From: Henriciella marina
GTDB taxonomy: Bacteria; Pseudomonadota; Alphaproteobacteria; Caulobacterales; Hyphomonadaceae
Direction: 5' to 3'
Length of the DNA: 64,000 nt
NCBI RefSeq assembly: GCF_027213945.1
Contig: NZ_JAPWGW010000001.1
Span: 124,001 to 188,000, forward strand
Part shown: positions 1 to 10,612 of the stretch, one piece after another
Position numbering within the stretch: the stretch's first letter is position 1
How the letters are laid out: the number at the start of each line of letters is the position of its first letter
Position numbers and translations under genes: made by a program
Notes under the pieces: generated by a model
The model's input: only the letters and a program-made list of their open reading frames with translations
What the model was told of the DNA's origin: nothing
The model's database searches: none

Positions 1-384
1 GCGGTCGAGGCCGATGCCATGACAGGGACAGGAGCGAGCGATGCGCCGGAAGTGGACCTTCCGGTTTTCGCGCCGCCAGCCGCACGTGCAGAAACCGCGC
101 TGCAGGCGCTTGCCTGCGCGCGGCTGGGACGGGAGAGACCAGCCTGGTGTGACGAGGTGGCAGTTGGTGATGTCATCGAAGTGGCGGCGCGTCCGGGTTT
201 TGCCGGGACGCCGCAGATTGCGCAGAAGGAATGGGCCTCGCTGGATGTGCCGGTGCGCCAGAAATGGTGCCCGGAAGCCGACGGCGTCATCAAGGATGTG
301 GTGGTCGAAAATGACAGCCCGTTCCTGCAGGGCGCTGCGGCTATGGCCGGGTCGCTGGCCTCAAGCGCGGCAGACAGCTGTTAG
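1..384 (+). CDS. 3' part of an unrecognised protein, cut by the window edge
   Basis: The reading frame is open from the first base and ends at the TAG at 382-384. An ATG lies at 19, but the frame continues upstream of it, so the true start is probably outside the window. The visible product is about 127 residues, Ala/Val rich, with four Cys including two Trp-Cys pairs. No family was recognised. It converges on mtgA with 6 bp between the stop codons. It could be the C-terminus of a secreted or periplasmic protein, but there is no direct evidence. Confidence 0.4.
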   Translation, partial: AVEADAMTGTGASDAPEVDLPVFAPPAARAETALQALACARLGRERPAWCDEVAVGDVIEVAARPGFAGTPQIAQKEWASLDVPVRQKWCPEADGVIKDVVVENDSPFLQGAAAMAGSLASSAADSC

Positions 385-390
385 GCCGCC

Positions 391-1089
391 CTAAAGAACG
401 CAGTTCGCCAACCCGTCATTGGCCACCACGCGCAGGCGTGACTGCAGCGTGCCCGCGCGGCCGCTGACATAGTTGCCGGGAGGGTCGACGCGCCATTCAT
501 GCGGGTTGGGCAGGACGGCGGCCAGAAGCGCGGCTTCGCGCTCTGTCAGCTCGCTCGCATGCTTGCCGAAGCGCACCCGGGCGGCAGCTTCCGCGCCGAA
601 GATGCCATCGCCCCACTCGATCGTGTTGAGGTATTGCTCCATCACGCGGCGCTTGCCCCAGATGCCGTCGATGAAGATGGCAAACCAGGCTTCGCCGCCC
701 TTGCGGACAAAGCCGCCGCCATTCCAGAAGAAGGTGTTCTTGGCCGTCTGCTGGGTGATGGTGGAGGCGCCGCGCTGTGAGCGGCCCTGACGGCGCTCTT
801 CCAGGGCCTGACCGACGGCTTCGAAGTCGATCCCGTCATGCTCACAGAAGCGGGCATCCTCGGCGGCGATGACGGCATAGACGAGGTTGGGCGAAATCTC
901 TTCAAGCGGGACGATGACGCGCCGGAAGTCCTCACCCTCGACGATGCGCTGGCCCATCAGGATGGTGCCGGGCACCGGCGCCCATTTCAGCGCGAGCGTA
1001 TAGAGGTGCACCAACACGAAAACGGCGGCGAGGATTTTGAGGATGCGCAGGGTCCATGTCAGGATCGGGCCGCGAGAGGATTGGCTCAT
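391..1089 (-). CDS. mtgA: Monofunctional biosynthetic peptidoglycan transglycosylase MtgA
   Basis: Glycosyltransferase family 51 enzyme that polymerises lipid II into glycan strands at the outer face of the inner membrane. About 232 residues, normal for MtgA. There is one N-terminal membrane anchor. The catalytic motifs are present: [10 protein letters not shown] (first Glu catalytic), [13 protein letters not shown], and a later [15 protein letters not shown]. The ATG at 1089 was chosen because it gives the typical ATGA overlap with the queG stop. An in-frame ATG 18 bp upstream would give a longer overlap. It is the last gene of a fzlA-queG-mtgA run, so it is probably co-transcribed with a division regulator. 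Confidence 0.93.
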   Translation of the reverse strand: MSQSSRGPILTWTLRILKILAAVFVLVHLYTLALKWAPVPGTILMGQRIVEGEDFRRVIVPLEEISPNLVYAVIAAEDARFCEHDGIDFEAVGQALEERRQGRSQRGASTITQQTAKNTFFWNGGGFVRKGGEAWFAIFIDGIWGKRRVMEQYLNTIEWGDGIFGAEAAARVRFGKHASELTEREAALLAAVLPNPHEWRVDPPGNYVSGRAGTLQSRLRVVANDGLANCVL

Positions 1090-2216
1090 GCCGGTGTCTT
1101 TTGCCATTCGGCGCTCACTTCCTCATCCGTCTCTGTTGCTTCGCGCGCGGCCTTTTCCGCTGCAAAGCGGGCGGTATCAAGGCAGGCGAGCGCCCACACT
1201 GCTGCGCCGCGCACGATCGCCGCTTCGTCATCAAGGTGCGGGATGACGGAGGTCTCTACCAGCGAGGCGTCGCCGCTATTTGCGATAGCTATAAGGACGT
1301 TGCGGAGCATACGGTTCCGCCCGATGCGCTTGATCGGTGAGCCAGAGAACACCTCTCGGAAGGCTGCATCGTCGAGCGCGGCGAGGTCTGAAAGCTCTGG
1401 CAGCTTGAGTTCGGGCCGGGCCCAGAGCTTGTGTTCAGCCGAACGGCTGGCGAACTTGTTCCACGGGCAGATGGCGAGGCAGTCATCGCAGCCATAGATC
1501 CGGTTGCCCATCGCCGCGCGAAACTCGACCGGGATGTGGCCTGCATTCTCAATGGTGAGGTAGGAGATGCAGCGGCGCGCATCGAGCTGGTAAGGCGCTG
1601 TGATTGCCTGCGTCGGGCAGATATCGATACAGGAGGTGCAGGAGCCGCAATGATCGGCTTCCGGGGCGTCTGGCGTCAGCTCCGCGTCCGTCAGGATGGA
1701 GCCCAGGAACAGCCAGTTGCCGAACTCGCGGCTGAGGAGGTTGGTGTGCTTGCCCTGCCAGCCAAGACCGGCGCGGGCGGCCAGCGGCTTTTCCATCAGG
1801 GGCGCGGTGTCGACGAAGACTTTCACTCCGGCGCCAGCTTTTTCGACAAAGGCGCGGGCAAGCTGTTTCAGGCGTTTCTTGATGAGGTCGTGATAGTCGC
1901 CGCCGCGTGCATAGACGGAGATGTTGCCGTGGGAGGTCTGCTTCAGCGCCTCAATCGGGTCGGTTTCCGGGCCGTAATTGACCGAGAGCATGATGGCTGA
2001 GCGGGCATTCTCCCACATATTCGTCGGGTGCTTGCGCCGCTCGAGCGTCGCTTCCATCCACGCCATCTCGCCGTGGCGGCCATCCTCGACCCATTCGGCG
2101 AGGCGGTCCCCCACTGGCCAGGCCTCATCGGCGCGGCAGATGCGGCAGTCCGAGAAGCCAAGCGCCAGCGCCTCATCCTTCAGCCAGGCTTCAAGCGTGA
2201 TGGCGGCGCCTGCCAT
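1086..2216 (-). CDS. queG: Epoxyqueuosine reductase QueG
   Basis: Cobalamin-dependent iron-sulfur enzyme for the last step of queuosine synthesis, reducing epoxyqueuosine in tRNA to queuosine. 376 residues. Two ferredoxin-like [4Fe-4S] motifs are visible: [16 protein letters not shown] and [12 protein letters not shown]-terminal HEAT-like tail follows. The ATG comes directly after the fzlA stop (TAG then ATG) with no clear Shine-Dalgarno, so translation is probably coupled to fzlA. The 3' end overlaps mtgA by 4 bp. Confidence 0.95.
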   Translation of the reverse strand: MAGAAITLEAWLKDEALALGFSDCRICRADEAWPVGDRLAEWVEDGRHGEMAWMEATLERRKHPTNMWENARSAIMLSVNYGPETDPIEALKQTSHGNISVYARGGDYHDLIKKRLKQLARAFVEKAGAGVKVFVDTAPLMEKPLAARAGLGWQGKHTNLLSREFGNWLFLGSILTDAELTPDAPEADHCGSCTSCIDICPTQAITAPYQLDARRCISYLTIENAGHIPVEFRAAMGNRIYGCDDCLAICPWNKFASRSAEHKLWARPELKLPELSDLAALDDAAFREVFSGSPIKRIGRNRMLRNVLIAIANSGDASLVETSVIPHLDDEAAIVRGAAVWALACLDTARFAAEKAAREATETDEEVSAEWQKTPA

Positions 2217-2891
2217 CTAGAAATCGAGGTCGGCATAGTGGCGCGGCGGGCGCGTTCCCTCCACCTTGTCAGCGAGAAGCGGACGGAAGGACGGACGCGA
2301 TTTTATCCGGGCATACCACTGCTTGAGATCGGGCGTGAGGTCCCACGGGACATCGCCGAAATAGTCATAGGCCGAGAGGTGCGCGGCGATGGAGAGGTCA
2401 GCAAGGCTGAGCGTGCGGCCCGCCATATAGGTGCGCACGCCGGCAAGGCCTTCGAGGAAGCCGAGCTTGCTTTTCAGCGCATGAATGCCTTCACGCAGGC
2501 GCGTAGTGTCGGACTGTTTGGACCGGCGCACCCATTGGTTCTCACGCTCTGCCAGGAGGGAGCGGTTCACTTCGGCAAAGGAGGTCTCGCTCCACTGCCA
2601 GAGGCGGCGCACTTCGGCCCGGTCTTTTGCGAGCAGCGGCATCAGACGCGGCGTGGCATCGGTTTCCTCTATGTATTCAAGGATTGCATGCGTACCGGAG
2701 ACGACGATCTTCTGTTCGCCGGATGCATCGAGAAGGACAGGCAGGTCGCTGCCGGGCGGCAGGTTGGCGAGCTCGCTGATCGTAGCGCCCGGCCAGGTGA
2801 CCTTGGCGTCGAAAGCGATCTTCTTTTCTTCGAGGGCCAGCCGAACCGTTCTGCACCCCGGATCGAGCGGCCAGTGCCAGAGACGTTTCAT
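2217..2891 (-). CDS. fzlA: GST-fold cell division protein FzlA
   Basis: 224 residues with a thioredoxin-like N-domain (starts MKRLWHWPLDPGCRTVRLAL) and an all-helical GST C-domain. It ends in PPRHYADLDF, a C-terminal tail I recall from FzlA proteins. In Caulobacter, FzlA is a GST homologue that binds and curves FtsZ filaments and promotes activation of the septal wall synthase through its C-terminus. The start at 2891 matches the GST fold and follows a plausible ribosome site; the frame stays open another 47 codons upstream. It leads an operon with queG and mtgA and is divergent from the aminopeptidase. A generic glutathione transferase is the alternative. Confidence 0.75.
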   Translation of the reverse strand: MKRLWHWPLDPGCRTVRLALEEKKIAFDAKVTWPGATISELANLPPGSDLPVLLDASGEQKIVVSGTHAILEYIEETDATPRLMPLLAKDRAEVRRLWQWSETSFAEVNRSLLAERENQWVRRSKQSDTTRLREGIHALKSKLGFLEGLAGVRTYMAGRTLSLADLSIAAHLSAYDYFGDVPWDLTPDLKQWYARIKSRPSFRPLLADKVEGTRPPRHYADLDF

Positions 2892-3003
2892 GAAGTTTCC
2901 TTTCTGGATACGTTCATTCCAGTTCAGACCTTTTCTCTGCAACGACTTTGCGCGATCAGTAGCGCCGACCAACGCCCCATCAATTCTGCCCGGAGAATCG
3001 TGC

Positions 3004-5739
3004 ATGTCGCTTAACAGGTTCAAAACGTCCATCCTAGTAACTGCCGCCAGCCTTGCGCTGCTTGCCGCATGTGGACCGGGCGAACGCGGTCAATCGGGCG
3101 AGACGACCACCGCCGAGAATGAGCCCGTTCGACTTGAAACGCCGCCTGCAGGTCAGCTGCCGGAGGGCGTTCGCCCGACGGCCTATCGCCTGAACCTTGT
3201 CACCGACCCGGCGCAGGATGGCTTCACCGGTACGGCTGAAATCGACATCCGCCTTGATGAGCCGCATGCCCGCATCTGGCTGCACTCGCTGGACCAGACG
3301 ATCAACAGCGCCGTCGTGCGCCTTGATAATGGCACGGAGATCGAAGGCACGTTCGAGGGCAGCCTTGCCGATGGCGGCGTGTCCAAGATCGACTTTGCCG
3401 AGCCTGTCCCGGCTGGCAATTCGACGCTGATCCTCGACTATCGCGCGCCTTACAATTTCGGTCTCGCTGGCCTCTACAAGGCGACGCAGAACGGGCGGCC
3501 ATACCTTGCGACCCAGATGGAGCCGATCGATGCGCGCCGCATGTTCCCCGGCTTCGACGAGCCGCGCTTCAAGACGCCTTGGACGCTGACGGTTACCGCC
3601 CCGATGGGCAATCAGGTCATCACCAATGCGCCGCTGACCGGCACGACCCAGCTTGATGACGGCATGGTTCGCCACTCCTTCGCGACGACACGTGAAATCC
3701 AGTCCTACCTCGTCGCGCTGGCAGTTGGCCCATACGACATGCGCGAAGGCGCGCCGCTTCCGGCCAATTCTCTGCGGGCCAAGCAGGTACCGTTCCGCGG
3801 CTTTGCCCCTGCAGGTAAGGGCGACCAGCTTCAGGTCGCGATGAACATCACCGATGAGATGGTCGACCAGCAGGAGACCTATTTCAATTATCCCTACCCG
3901 TACGCGAAGCTGGACCTCATCGCGGTGCCGGACTTTGCCTATGGCGCCATGGAGAATGCCGGCGCAATCATCTACCGCGAGAGCGCGCTGCTGATCTCTG
4001 ACCGCACGCCGGTGGACCGCCAACGTGGTATCCTGACCACGCATGCGCATGAACTTGCGCACCAGTGGTTCGGCAACCTCGTCACCCCGGAATGGTGGAA
4101 CGATATCTGGCTCAATGAGGCGTTCGCCACATGGATGAGCTACAAGACCATGGACGATATCTATCCGGACCAGGGTTTTGACCGCGCCACACAGCGCCGC
4201 GGCATCGCCGCAATGGGGGCGGACAGCCTGAAGAATGCGCGCCAGATCCGTAACCCGATCGAGCGCAATGCGGACATCAATGACGCCTTTGACGGCATCA
4301 CCTACTCCAAAGGCGGCCACGTCCTTTCAATGTTCGAATCCTATCTGGGCGCCGAAGAATTCCGTGAAGGAATCCGCCTTCACATGAAGCGCTTCGAGGA
4401 CGATGCAGCCGATGTCGATGATTTCATGCAATCGGTCGCAGAAGGCAGCGGCGACAATGGTGTTGTTGAGAGCTTCCGCTCGTTCATCTTCCAGCCGGGC
4501 ATCCCGTACCTCAATGTCGAGACCACGTGCAACGAGGACGAGACCGGCCTCATCACCGTGACCCAGCAGCGCTATGCGCCGCTCGGTTCCGAGATCAATC
4601 CGGACGGCCAGACCTGGCAGGTGCCTTTCTCGATGCGTGTCGACGGCCCGGCAGGCGACGAGACGGTCCGCCGTATGCTGACCGGCAAGACGACCGAGTT
4701 TCCGCTTGAAGCAGGTTGCGCCAACTGGGTGATGCCAAATGCGGCTGGGGGCTATTGGCGCTTCAACCTCTCTGACGAAAACTGGAGCGCGCTGACCGAG
4801 AACTTCGACACGTTGAGCGCGCAGGAGCAGCTCTCACTGCTCGATAGCGTCTCGGCCGCATTCCGTGCTGGCGACGCGCCCGCACCGGCCCTGCTGGACG
4901 CGCTGGCAGCTGGTGCGCAAGGCGAATGGGACGTTGCCCTTAAGTCGGTCAGCATTGCGAAGGGCCTTTATGGCAGCCTGCCTGAAGACGACCGCGCAGA
5001 CATGACCGCCTGGGTCGAGGAGACCTACCGGCCTGTCTATGAGGCGCTCAAGGCCCGCGAAGACAGCCTCGGCCAGGATGAGACGCTGCTTCTCTCTGAT
5101 CTCTATGTCGGCCTTCTTGAGATGGGTGACATGGACGAAGAGCGTAGCGAACTCGCCGACCGCGCCGCCCGCCTTGTCGGCGTCGAGGGCGAAGCAGACC
5201 CGTCTGCCGTCTCGCCGGAAGAGTTCGCGGCTGCGATGAAGTATGGCGCCATCAATGGCGGCGAAGCCTTCTATGAGGCCGCGCTCGACTATGCCCGCAA
5301 CACGAACGATCAGCGCGAACGTCGAATCGTTCTGGCCGTGCTGGCGCAGAATGTCAGCGAAGCTGAACTCGAAGCCCTCTACGAGGAAGTCAGCGGTGAA
5401 GACTGGCAGGGCCAGGAAGCCTGGTCCGTCATGCAGCAATCGCTGCGCAATGATGCAAACCGCGAACAAGCCTGGGCGCTCTACCAGGCCAATTTCAACG
5501 ATGTCATCACGCGCACGCCAGAGATCCGCAAGGCACAGTCCGCTGGTGCCGTCGCGTCATTCTGTGAGGCAGAGGCGATTGCCGAAGCGAAGAATTTCTT
5601 CGTGAGCAATGCAGACCTTATCCCCGGTTATGAACGCTCTCTGGCGCAGGCTGAGGAAGCAGCAAATCTCTGCTCAGCCTTCCGTAGCGAGAAGATTGGC
5701 GAGCTTTCCGCAGCGCTCAGCGGCGAATCCGAGAACTAA
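3004..5739 (+). CDS. M1 family aminopeptidase, lipoprotein
   Basis: Zinc metallopeptidase removing N-terminal residues from peptides, about 911 residues. The N-terminus is a lipoprotein signal (MSLNRFKTSILV... LLAACG lipobox), so it is probably anchored in the envelope. The exopeptidase motif GAMEN is at residues 314-318. The zinc site HELAH is at 349-353, with the third ligand Glu372 exactly 18 residues after the second His. An ERAP1-like helical C-terminal domain follows. The frame is open far upstream, but the ATG at 3004 is chosen because it starts the signal peptide. It is divergent from fzlA across 112 bp. Confidence 0.93.
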   Translation: MSLNRFKTSILVTAASLALLAACGPGERGQSGETTTAENEPVRLETPPAGQLPEGVRPTAYRLNLVTDPAQDGFTGTAEIDIRLDEPHARIWLHSLDQTINSAVVRLDNGTEIEGTFEGSLADGGVSKIDFAEPVPAGNSTLILDYRAPYNFGLAGLYKATQNGRPYLATQMEPIDARRMFPGFDEPRFKTPWTLTVTAPMGNQVITNAPLTGTTQLDDGMVRHSFATTREIQSYLVALAVGPYDMREGAPLPANSLRAKQVPFRGFAPAGKGDQLQVAMNITDEMVDQQETYFNYPYPYAKLDLIAVPDFAYGAMENAGAIIYRESALLISDRTPVDRQRGILTTHAHELAHQWFGNLVTPEWWNDIWLNEAFATWMSYKTMDDIYPDQGFDRATQRRGIAAMGADSLKNARQIRNPIERNADINDAFDGITYSKGGHVLSMFESYLGAEEFREGIRLHMKRFEDDAADVDDFMQSVAEGSGDNGVVESFRSFIFQPGIPYLNVETTCNEDETGLITVTQQRYAPLGSEINPDGQTWQVPFSMRVDGPAGDETVRRMLTGKTTEFPLEAGCANWVMPNAAGGYWRFNLSDENWSALTENFDTLSAQEQLSLLDSVSAAFRAGDAPAPALLDALAAGAQGEWDVALKSVSIAKGLYGSLPEDDRADMTAWVEETYRPVYEALKAREDSLGQDETLLLSDLYVGLLEMGDMDEERSELADRAARLVGVEGEADPSAVSPEEFAAAMKYGAINGGEAFYEAALDYARNTNDQRERRIVLAVLAQNVSEAELEALYEEVSGEDWQGQEAWSVMQQSLRNDANREQAWALYQANFNDVITRTPEIRKAQSAGAVASFCEAEAIAEAKNFFVSNADLIPGYERSLAQAEEAANLCSAFRSEKIGELSAALSGESEN

Positions 5740-5746
5740 AATACCC

Positions 5747-5779
5747 GTGCCCTTCGCACCTGCAGCGTGCGAAGGGCAC
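5747..5779 (+). terminator. Hairpin after the aminopeptidase gene
   Basis: Perfect 13-bp inverted repeat: GTGCCCTTCGCAC at 5747-5759 and its complement at 5767-5779, with a 7-nt loop. It starts 8 bp after the aminopeptidase stop. No T-run follows, so it may be a weak terminator or an RNA 3'-end stabiliser. Confidence 0.55.
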
Positions 5780-5841
5780 TGGCCCCGGCCTTCCGACGCA
5801 GATAGAAGCTGGCTTTGAACGAGCCAATCAGGAGCTTCGAC

Positions 5842-8800
5842 ATGTCGGACGCCGGTCAAAACGCCACCCCGCCCATCGGCGAGGTGCGACTGGAAGATAT
5901 CCTGCAGAACTTCCGCGAAACTGCCGAGACCGAACACCTTTCCTTCCTGTCCACGAAAGACATTGAAGCGCAGGCGGCCAGCATGGCAGACCTCGCGGCA
6001 AGCTATGATGGCGAAAGCGCCCGCATCCGCGTGCGAGACGGGCGCGGCGATGAAGACCGCCTGACCGGCACGAGCGTGCTGGAAACAGTCACCCGTGACA
6101 CACCATTCCTCGTCGACTCTCTGCTGGGTCTCTGCGCTGAACAGGGCCTTGAGGTCCGCGCCCTGTTCCACCCCATCCTGACGACAAGCGAAGGCGTGCG
6201 CCTGTCGCTGATCCAGATCCATGTGCCGGCCCTTAGCGCCGCTGAATGCAAGACGCTGAAGGACGGCGCAGATGCGACGCTTCGCGACGTCGCGATGGCC
6301 GTCGCCGACTTCGGTGAAATGCAGGCACGCATGCAGCGCGAGATCGAGCGGCTGGAGAATGACCCGTCCTGCGAAACTGAACCATGCAGGGAATCCATCG
6401 CCTTTCTGAACTGGCTGGCAGATGAGCATTTCGTCTTTCTGGGTGTGCGCGACTACCGGTTCGAGACTGCCGAGGATGGCACCGTGCTGCCAGAAGAGCC
6501 GCTCATGGTCGACGGCTCCAATCTGGGCCTCTTGCGCGACGAAGACAGAAACGTTCTGCGGCGCGGTTCTGAACCACTGATGCTGACCCCGGCCATCGGA
6601 GCTTTTCTGTCTGAACCGGACCCGCTGATCGCGGCGAAATCAACGCTGACCTCGCGCGTGCACCGTCGCGCCCTCTGCGACTATGTCGGGGTCAAGCATT
6701 TTGACGCGAAAGGAAACGTCGTCGGAGAGACGCGCTTTCTCGGGCTCTATACAGCTGAAGCCTATAATCAGAGCGTGAGGGATATTCCGCTGGTGCGCCA
6801 ACGTGTGGCCCGCGTGCTCGATTCGACCGGCGCCATTGAGGGCAGCCATGACTATAAGGCGCTGTCCAACATCCTTGAGACCTGGCCACGCGATGAGCTG
6901 CTGCAGGCCGACGCGGACACGCTGATCCCGCTGCTGCAGGGCGCGCTGCATCTGGTGGGGCGTCCGCGCACGCGTCTCTTTGTGCGTCGTGACCGGTTCA
7001 ACCGCTTTGTTTCAGTCCTCGTCTTCGTGCCGCGCGACGGTTATGATTCCGCTGTGCGAGAGCGCATCAGCGCGCATGTGACCACGGCGTTCAAGGGCAA
7101 GCTCATCTCCTTCCAGCCGCGCTTTGATGCCTCGCCGCTGGCGCGGGTACACCTGTTGATCGAACTGCCCGATGGGTCGGTCCAGCCGGATGTCGAGCAG
7201 CTGGAAACCGATGTGGCCAACCTCGCGCGGACCTGGGATGACACCTTCCGCGAGGCGCTGGCCGGGCTTGGCGTCCCTGACAGCGAGTTTGAGAAAGCGA
7301 ACGCTTTCCGCGGTGCGTTCAACGCCGCCTATCGCGAGGCCTTCCCGCCCGCAGAGGCGCTGATCGACGTCGAAGCAATCCGCGCCCTTGGACCGGCGCG
7401 GCCCATCCGCCTACGCGCCTTCCGCCCTGAAGGCGCGCCGGAGTCGGAGATTTCCGCCAAGATCTATTCGCGCAATGGCGCCATCGCCCTGTCGGACTGT
7501 GTCCCGATCTTTGAAAATATGGGTCTCTTCGTCGATTTCGAGACAGGCTATCCGGTCAATCCAAAGCCCAAGCCCGCCGCAGATGGGCCAGACACGTACT
7601 GGGTTCACGCGCTGAAGATGCGCACCGCTGGCCGCACGGCGCTCGACCCCGCGGATATTGCGGCCCGTTTCGAAGAGGCCTTCGTGGCGATCTGGGATGG
7701 GCGGGCAGAGAATGACCGCTTTAACGGTCTCGTTTTCACAGCCTCAGCGACATGGCGTGAAGCGGCCCTGCTGCGCACGCTCTGTGCCTACAGGCACCAG
7801 ACGGGTCTCGACCCGGCCCGCGGCACGCAGATCGAGGCGCTGCAACGCCATCCCGGCCTGACCCGCGCGCTGCTGGAACTTTTCGAGATCCGGTTTGACC
7901 CGGGCACAGGCGAGGACCTGAAAGCCCGCGCGAAGAAGGCTGAGGCCAAGCGCCTCGATATCGAAGCGCGCCTGAATGAAGTGTCTTCTCTGGATGAGGA
8001 CCGGGTGATCCGGCGCGTCGCGCGGCTCATTATGGCGATCCAGCGCACCAATTTCTGGCAGACACGGCCTGATGGGACGGCGCATCCATTCATCAGCTTC
8101 AAGATTGCGAGCCAGGAGATTTCAGATCTCCCGGCGCCGAAGCCTTTCCGTGAGATCTTCATGGCGAGCCCGCAAGTCGAGGGCGTTCACTGCCGCTTTG
8201 GCAAGGTGGCGCGCGGCGGCCTTCGCTGGTCTGACAGGCGGGATGATTACCGCACCGAGGTACTTGGCCTTGTGAAAGCCCAGCAGGTGAAGAATGCCGT
8301 GATCGTTCCAGTCGGCTCCAAGGGCGGGTTCTTTCCCAAGCAGATCCCGGCCAATGCCAGCCGCGAGGAACGCAACCAGGCAGGCATCGCCGCCTATCGC
8401 ACCTTTATCAGCTCCCTGCTCGACCTCACCGGCAATCTGATCGACGGCAAGGTCCACCAGCCTGCCGATGTCGTCGTCTGGGATGGGGATGACCCGTACC
8501 TCGTCGTCGCGGCCGACAAGGGAACGGCGACCTTCTCTGACATCGCAAACGAGATCAGCCTGGAACATGGCTTCTGGCTGGGCGATGCCTTCGCCTCGGG
8601 TGGCTCTGCCGGTTATGACCACAAGAAGATGGGCATCACGGCGCGCGGCGCCTGGGAAGCGGTGAAGCGCCACTTCCGCGAGATGGGCAAGGACATCCAG
8701 ACAGAGCCGTTCACCGTCATCGGTTGCGGCGACATGTCTGGCGATGTGTTTGGCAATGGCATGTTGCTGTCCAAGCAGATCAGGCTGACCGCTGCCTTCA

Positions 8801-10596
8801 ACCACATGCACATCTTCATCGATCCGGACCCGCAGGACCCTGAGCGCCTGTGGGAGGAGCGCAAGCGAATGTTCGATCTGCCGCGGTCTTCCTGGATGGA
8901 CTATGACCAGTCGCTGATTTCAGAAGGCGGCGGCATCTTTGAGCGCAGCGCGAAGTCCATTCCGCTAAGCGCCCAGATGAAGAAAATGACCGGCCTCAAA
9001 TCTGATGAGGCAACGCCCGATGAGTTGCTGCACGCCCTGCTGAAGAGCGAGTGTGAACTGCTGTGGTTTGGCGGGATCGGCACCTATGTGAAGGCTTCGC
9101 AGGAAACGCAGGGCGATGCTGGCGACCGGGCGAATGATGCGATCCGCGTCAATGGCCGCAACCTGAAAGCCAAGGTTATCGGCGAAGGCGCGAACCTGGG
9201 CCTGACACAGGCGGGGCGCATCGAGTTCGCGCTGCGCGGTGGGCGGATCAATACCGACGCCATCGACAATTCGGCCGGCGTCGACAGCTCTGACCATGAG
9301 GTCAACATCAAGATCCTCTGCTCTGAGGCAATGCGGCGCGGCGCGCTGCCACGTGGGCAGCGCAATCATCTGCTGGCGTCGATGACCGATGATGTCGCGG
9401 CGCATGTGCTGGCGCATAACTACTCGCAGACGGGCGCGCTGAGCCTTGCCGAGGCCACCGCCGCGCGGGACCACGAGGCCAATGAGCGGCTGATGTGCTA
9501 TCTTGAGGGCCGCAACGTGTTGGACCGGAAGGTGGAAGGCCTGCCTGCGACGTCCAACATGACGGAGCGAGCACAGAACAAGCAGTGGCTGACGCGGCCA
9601 GAACTCGCCGTGCTTCTGGCCTGGTCCAAGATCACGCTGTTCGATGACATCGTCGCCTCCGACGTGCCGGATGACCCCTATTTCGTGCGCACGCTCGAGG
9701 GTTATTTCCCGAGCGAGCTACACCAGTTTGATGATGCGATGGCCGCCCACAGGCTGCGCCGTGAGATTATCGCAACCGTGCTTGCCAACCGGCTGATCGA
9801 TGCGGGTGGCCCGCTCATGCTGATGCGACTGCGGGAGCGGACCGGAGCAGAAAACGCCGAGATCTGCCGCGCCTTCGAAACTGCCGCCAACTTGATCGGC
9901 CTGCCGGGCTTCCAGCAGGATGTTCACCGCCTCGACAATGAAGTGCGCGCCAGCCTGCAGACAGAGCTGATGCAGATCGGCGCCGAAGCGGTTGCCGATA
10001 CGGCTGCGGCGCTTATCCGTCTGGAGCCGGGCGCAGCCGTCGAGGAAACGGTGGCGCGATATTGCGGCGCATTCAAGTCGCTGGAAGATGCGCTTGAAGG
10101 CTCTCTGGAAGGGTTCGAGGCACAGCAGGCCCGCAAACGCGCCACAGCCCTGTCCAATGCAGGTCTCGACAAAGCCTTCGCCAGCAGGGCGGCCCTGATG
10201 CCGCTTCGTCCAGCAGCAGTGGAACTCTATGCCCTCGCAAGTGAGCCGAATGTCTCGATCGACGAAGCCCTCAAGACCTATCTCAAACTGGGCGAAGCGT
10301 TGCGCCTCGACCGGCTGCGCCATGACGCACTGAACGGCATGGAAGGCGCGAATTACTGGGAGAGGCTCGCAACGCGCCGCCTGATTGAGGACATTCGCCG
10401 TCACCAGGCGCAGGCGACCGCCATGGCGCTTGAAGAAGGCAGCCTCGAAGACTGGCTTCGCGTGCATGATAGCGAGAAACGGGCCCTGACCAGCCAGCTA
10501 TCCACACTGTCATCGGCAAACGCGAATTTCGCGCAGTTCACGCTCGCAGCCGACGCTGTGCGCGGCTTCATGTCGGGAGCGGCAAGACAGGATTGA
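5842..10596 (+). CDS. NAD-specific glutamate dehydrogenase, large (180-kDa) class
   Basis: Oxidative deamination of glutamate to 2-oxoglutarate with NAD. At 1584 residues it belongs to the L_180 class, which has a long N-terminal region with ACT-like segments, a central catalytic core and a helical C-terminal region. Core motifs seen: EGVHCRFGKVARGGLRWSDR, the Lys-containing VGSKGGF, the GDMSGDVFGNGML nucleotide-binding stretch, and GEGANLGLTQ. The ATG at 5842 has an AGGAG 7 nt upstream and is preferred over an in-frame TTG at 5815. Monocistronic, ending in a GC-rich hairpin. Confidence 0.95.
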   Translation: MSDAGQNATPPIGEVRLEDILQNFRETAETEHLSFLSTKDIEAQAASMADLAASYDGESARIRVRDGRGDEDRLTGTSVLETVTRDTPFLVDSLLGLCAEQGLEVRALFHPILTTSEGVRLSLIQIHVPALSAAECKTLKDGADATLRDVAMAVADFGEMQARMQREIERLENDPSCETEPCRESIAFLNWLADEHFVFLGVRDYRFETAEDGTVLPEEPLMVDGSNLGLLRDEDRNVLRRGSEPLMLTPAIGAFLSEPDPLIAAKSTLTSRVHRRALCDYVGVKHFDAKGNVVGETRFLGLYTAEAYNQSVRDIPLVRQRVARVLDSTGAIEGSHDYKALSNILETWPRDELLQADADTLIPLLQGALHLVGRPRTRLFVRRDRFNRFVSVLVFVPRDGYDSAVRERISAHVTTAFKGKLISFQPRFDASPLARVHLLIELPDGSVQPDVEQLETDVANLARTWDDTFREALAGLGVPDSEFEKANAFRGAFNAAYREAFPPAEALIDVEAIRALGPARPIRLRAFRPEGAPESEISAKIYSRNGAIALSDCVPIFENMGLFVDFETGYPVNPKPKPAADGPDTYWVHALKMRTAGRTALDPADIAARFEEAFVAIWDGRAENDRFNGLVFTASATWREAALLRTLCAYRHQTGLDPARGTQIEALQRHPGLTRALLELFEIRFDPGTGEDLKARAKKAEAKRLDIEARLNEVSSLDEDRVIRRVARLIMAIQRTNFWQTRPDGTAHPFISFKIASQEISDLPAPKPFREIFMASPQVEGVHCRFGKVARGGLRWSDRRDDYRTEVLGLVKAQQVKNAVIVPVGSKGGFFPKQIPANASREERNQAGIAAYRTFISSLLDLTGNLIDGKVHQPADVVVWDGDDPYLVVAADKGTATFSDIANEISLEHGFWLGDAFASGGSAGYDHKKMGITARGAWEAVKRHFREMGKDIQTEPFTVIGCGDMSGDVFGNGMLLSKQIRLTAAFNHMHIFIDPDPQDPERLWEERKRMFDLPRSSWMDYDQSLISEGGGIFERSAKSIPLSAQMKKMTGLKSDEATPDELLHALLKSECELLWFGGIGTYVKASQETQGDAGDRANDAIRVNGRNLKAKVIGEGANLGLTQAGRIEFALRGGRINTDAIDNSAGVDSSDHEVNIKILCSEAMRRGALPRGQRNHLLASMTDDVAAHVLAHNYSQTGALSLAEATAARDHEANERLMCYLEGRNVLDRKVEGLPATSNMTERAQNKQWLTRPELAVLLAWSKITLFDDIVASDVPDDPYFVRTLEGYFPSELHQFDDAMAAHRLRREIIATVLANRLIDAGGPLMLMRLRERTGAENAEICRAFETAANLIGLPGFQQDVHRLDNEVRASLQTELMQIGAEAVADTAAALIRLEPGAAVEETVARYCGAFKSLEDALEGSLEGFEAQQARKRATALSNAGLDKAFASRAALMPLRPAAVELYALASEPNVSIDEALKTYLKLGEALRLDRLRHDALNGMEGANYWERLATRRLIEDIRRHQAQATAMALEEGSLEDWLRVHDSEKRALTSQLSTLSSANANFAQFTLAADAVRGFMSGAARQD

Positions 10597-10612
10597 GGAG
10601 TAAGGCCCAAGC

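Noticed and set aside
3034-4320. Long open frame (428 codons) antisense to the M1 aminopeptidase
   Set aside because: It lies entirely opposite a gene with complete catalytic motifs and shows no recognisable domain; long antisense frames are expected from GC-rich codon bias.
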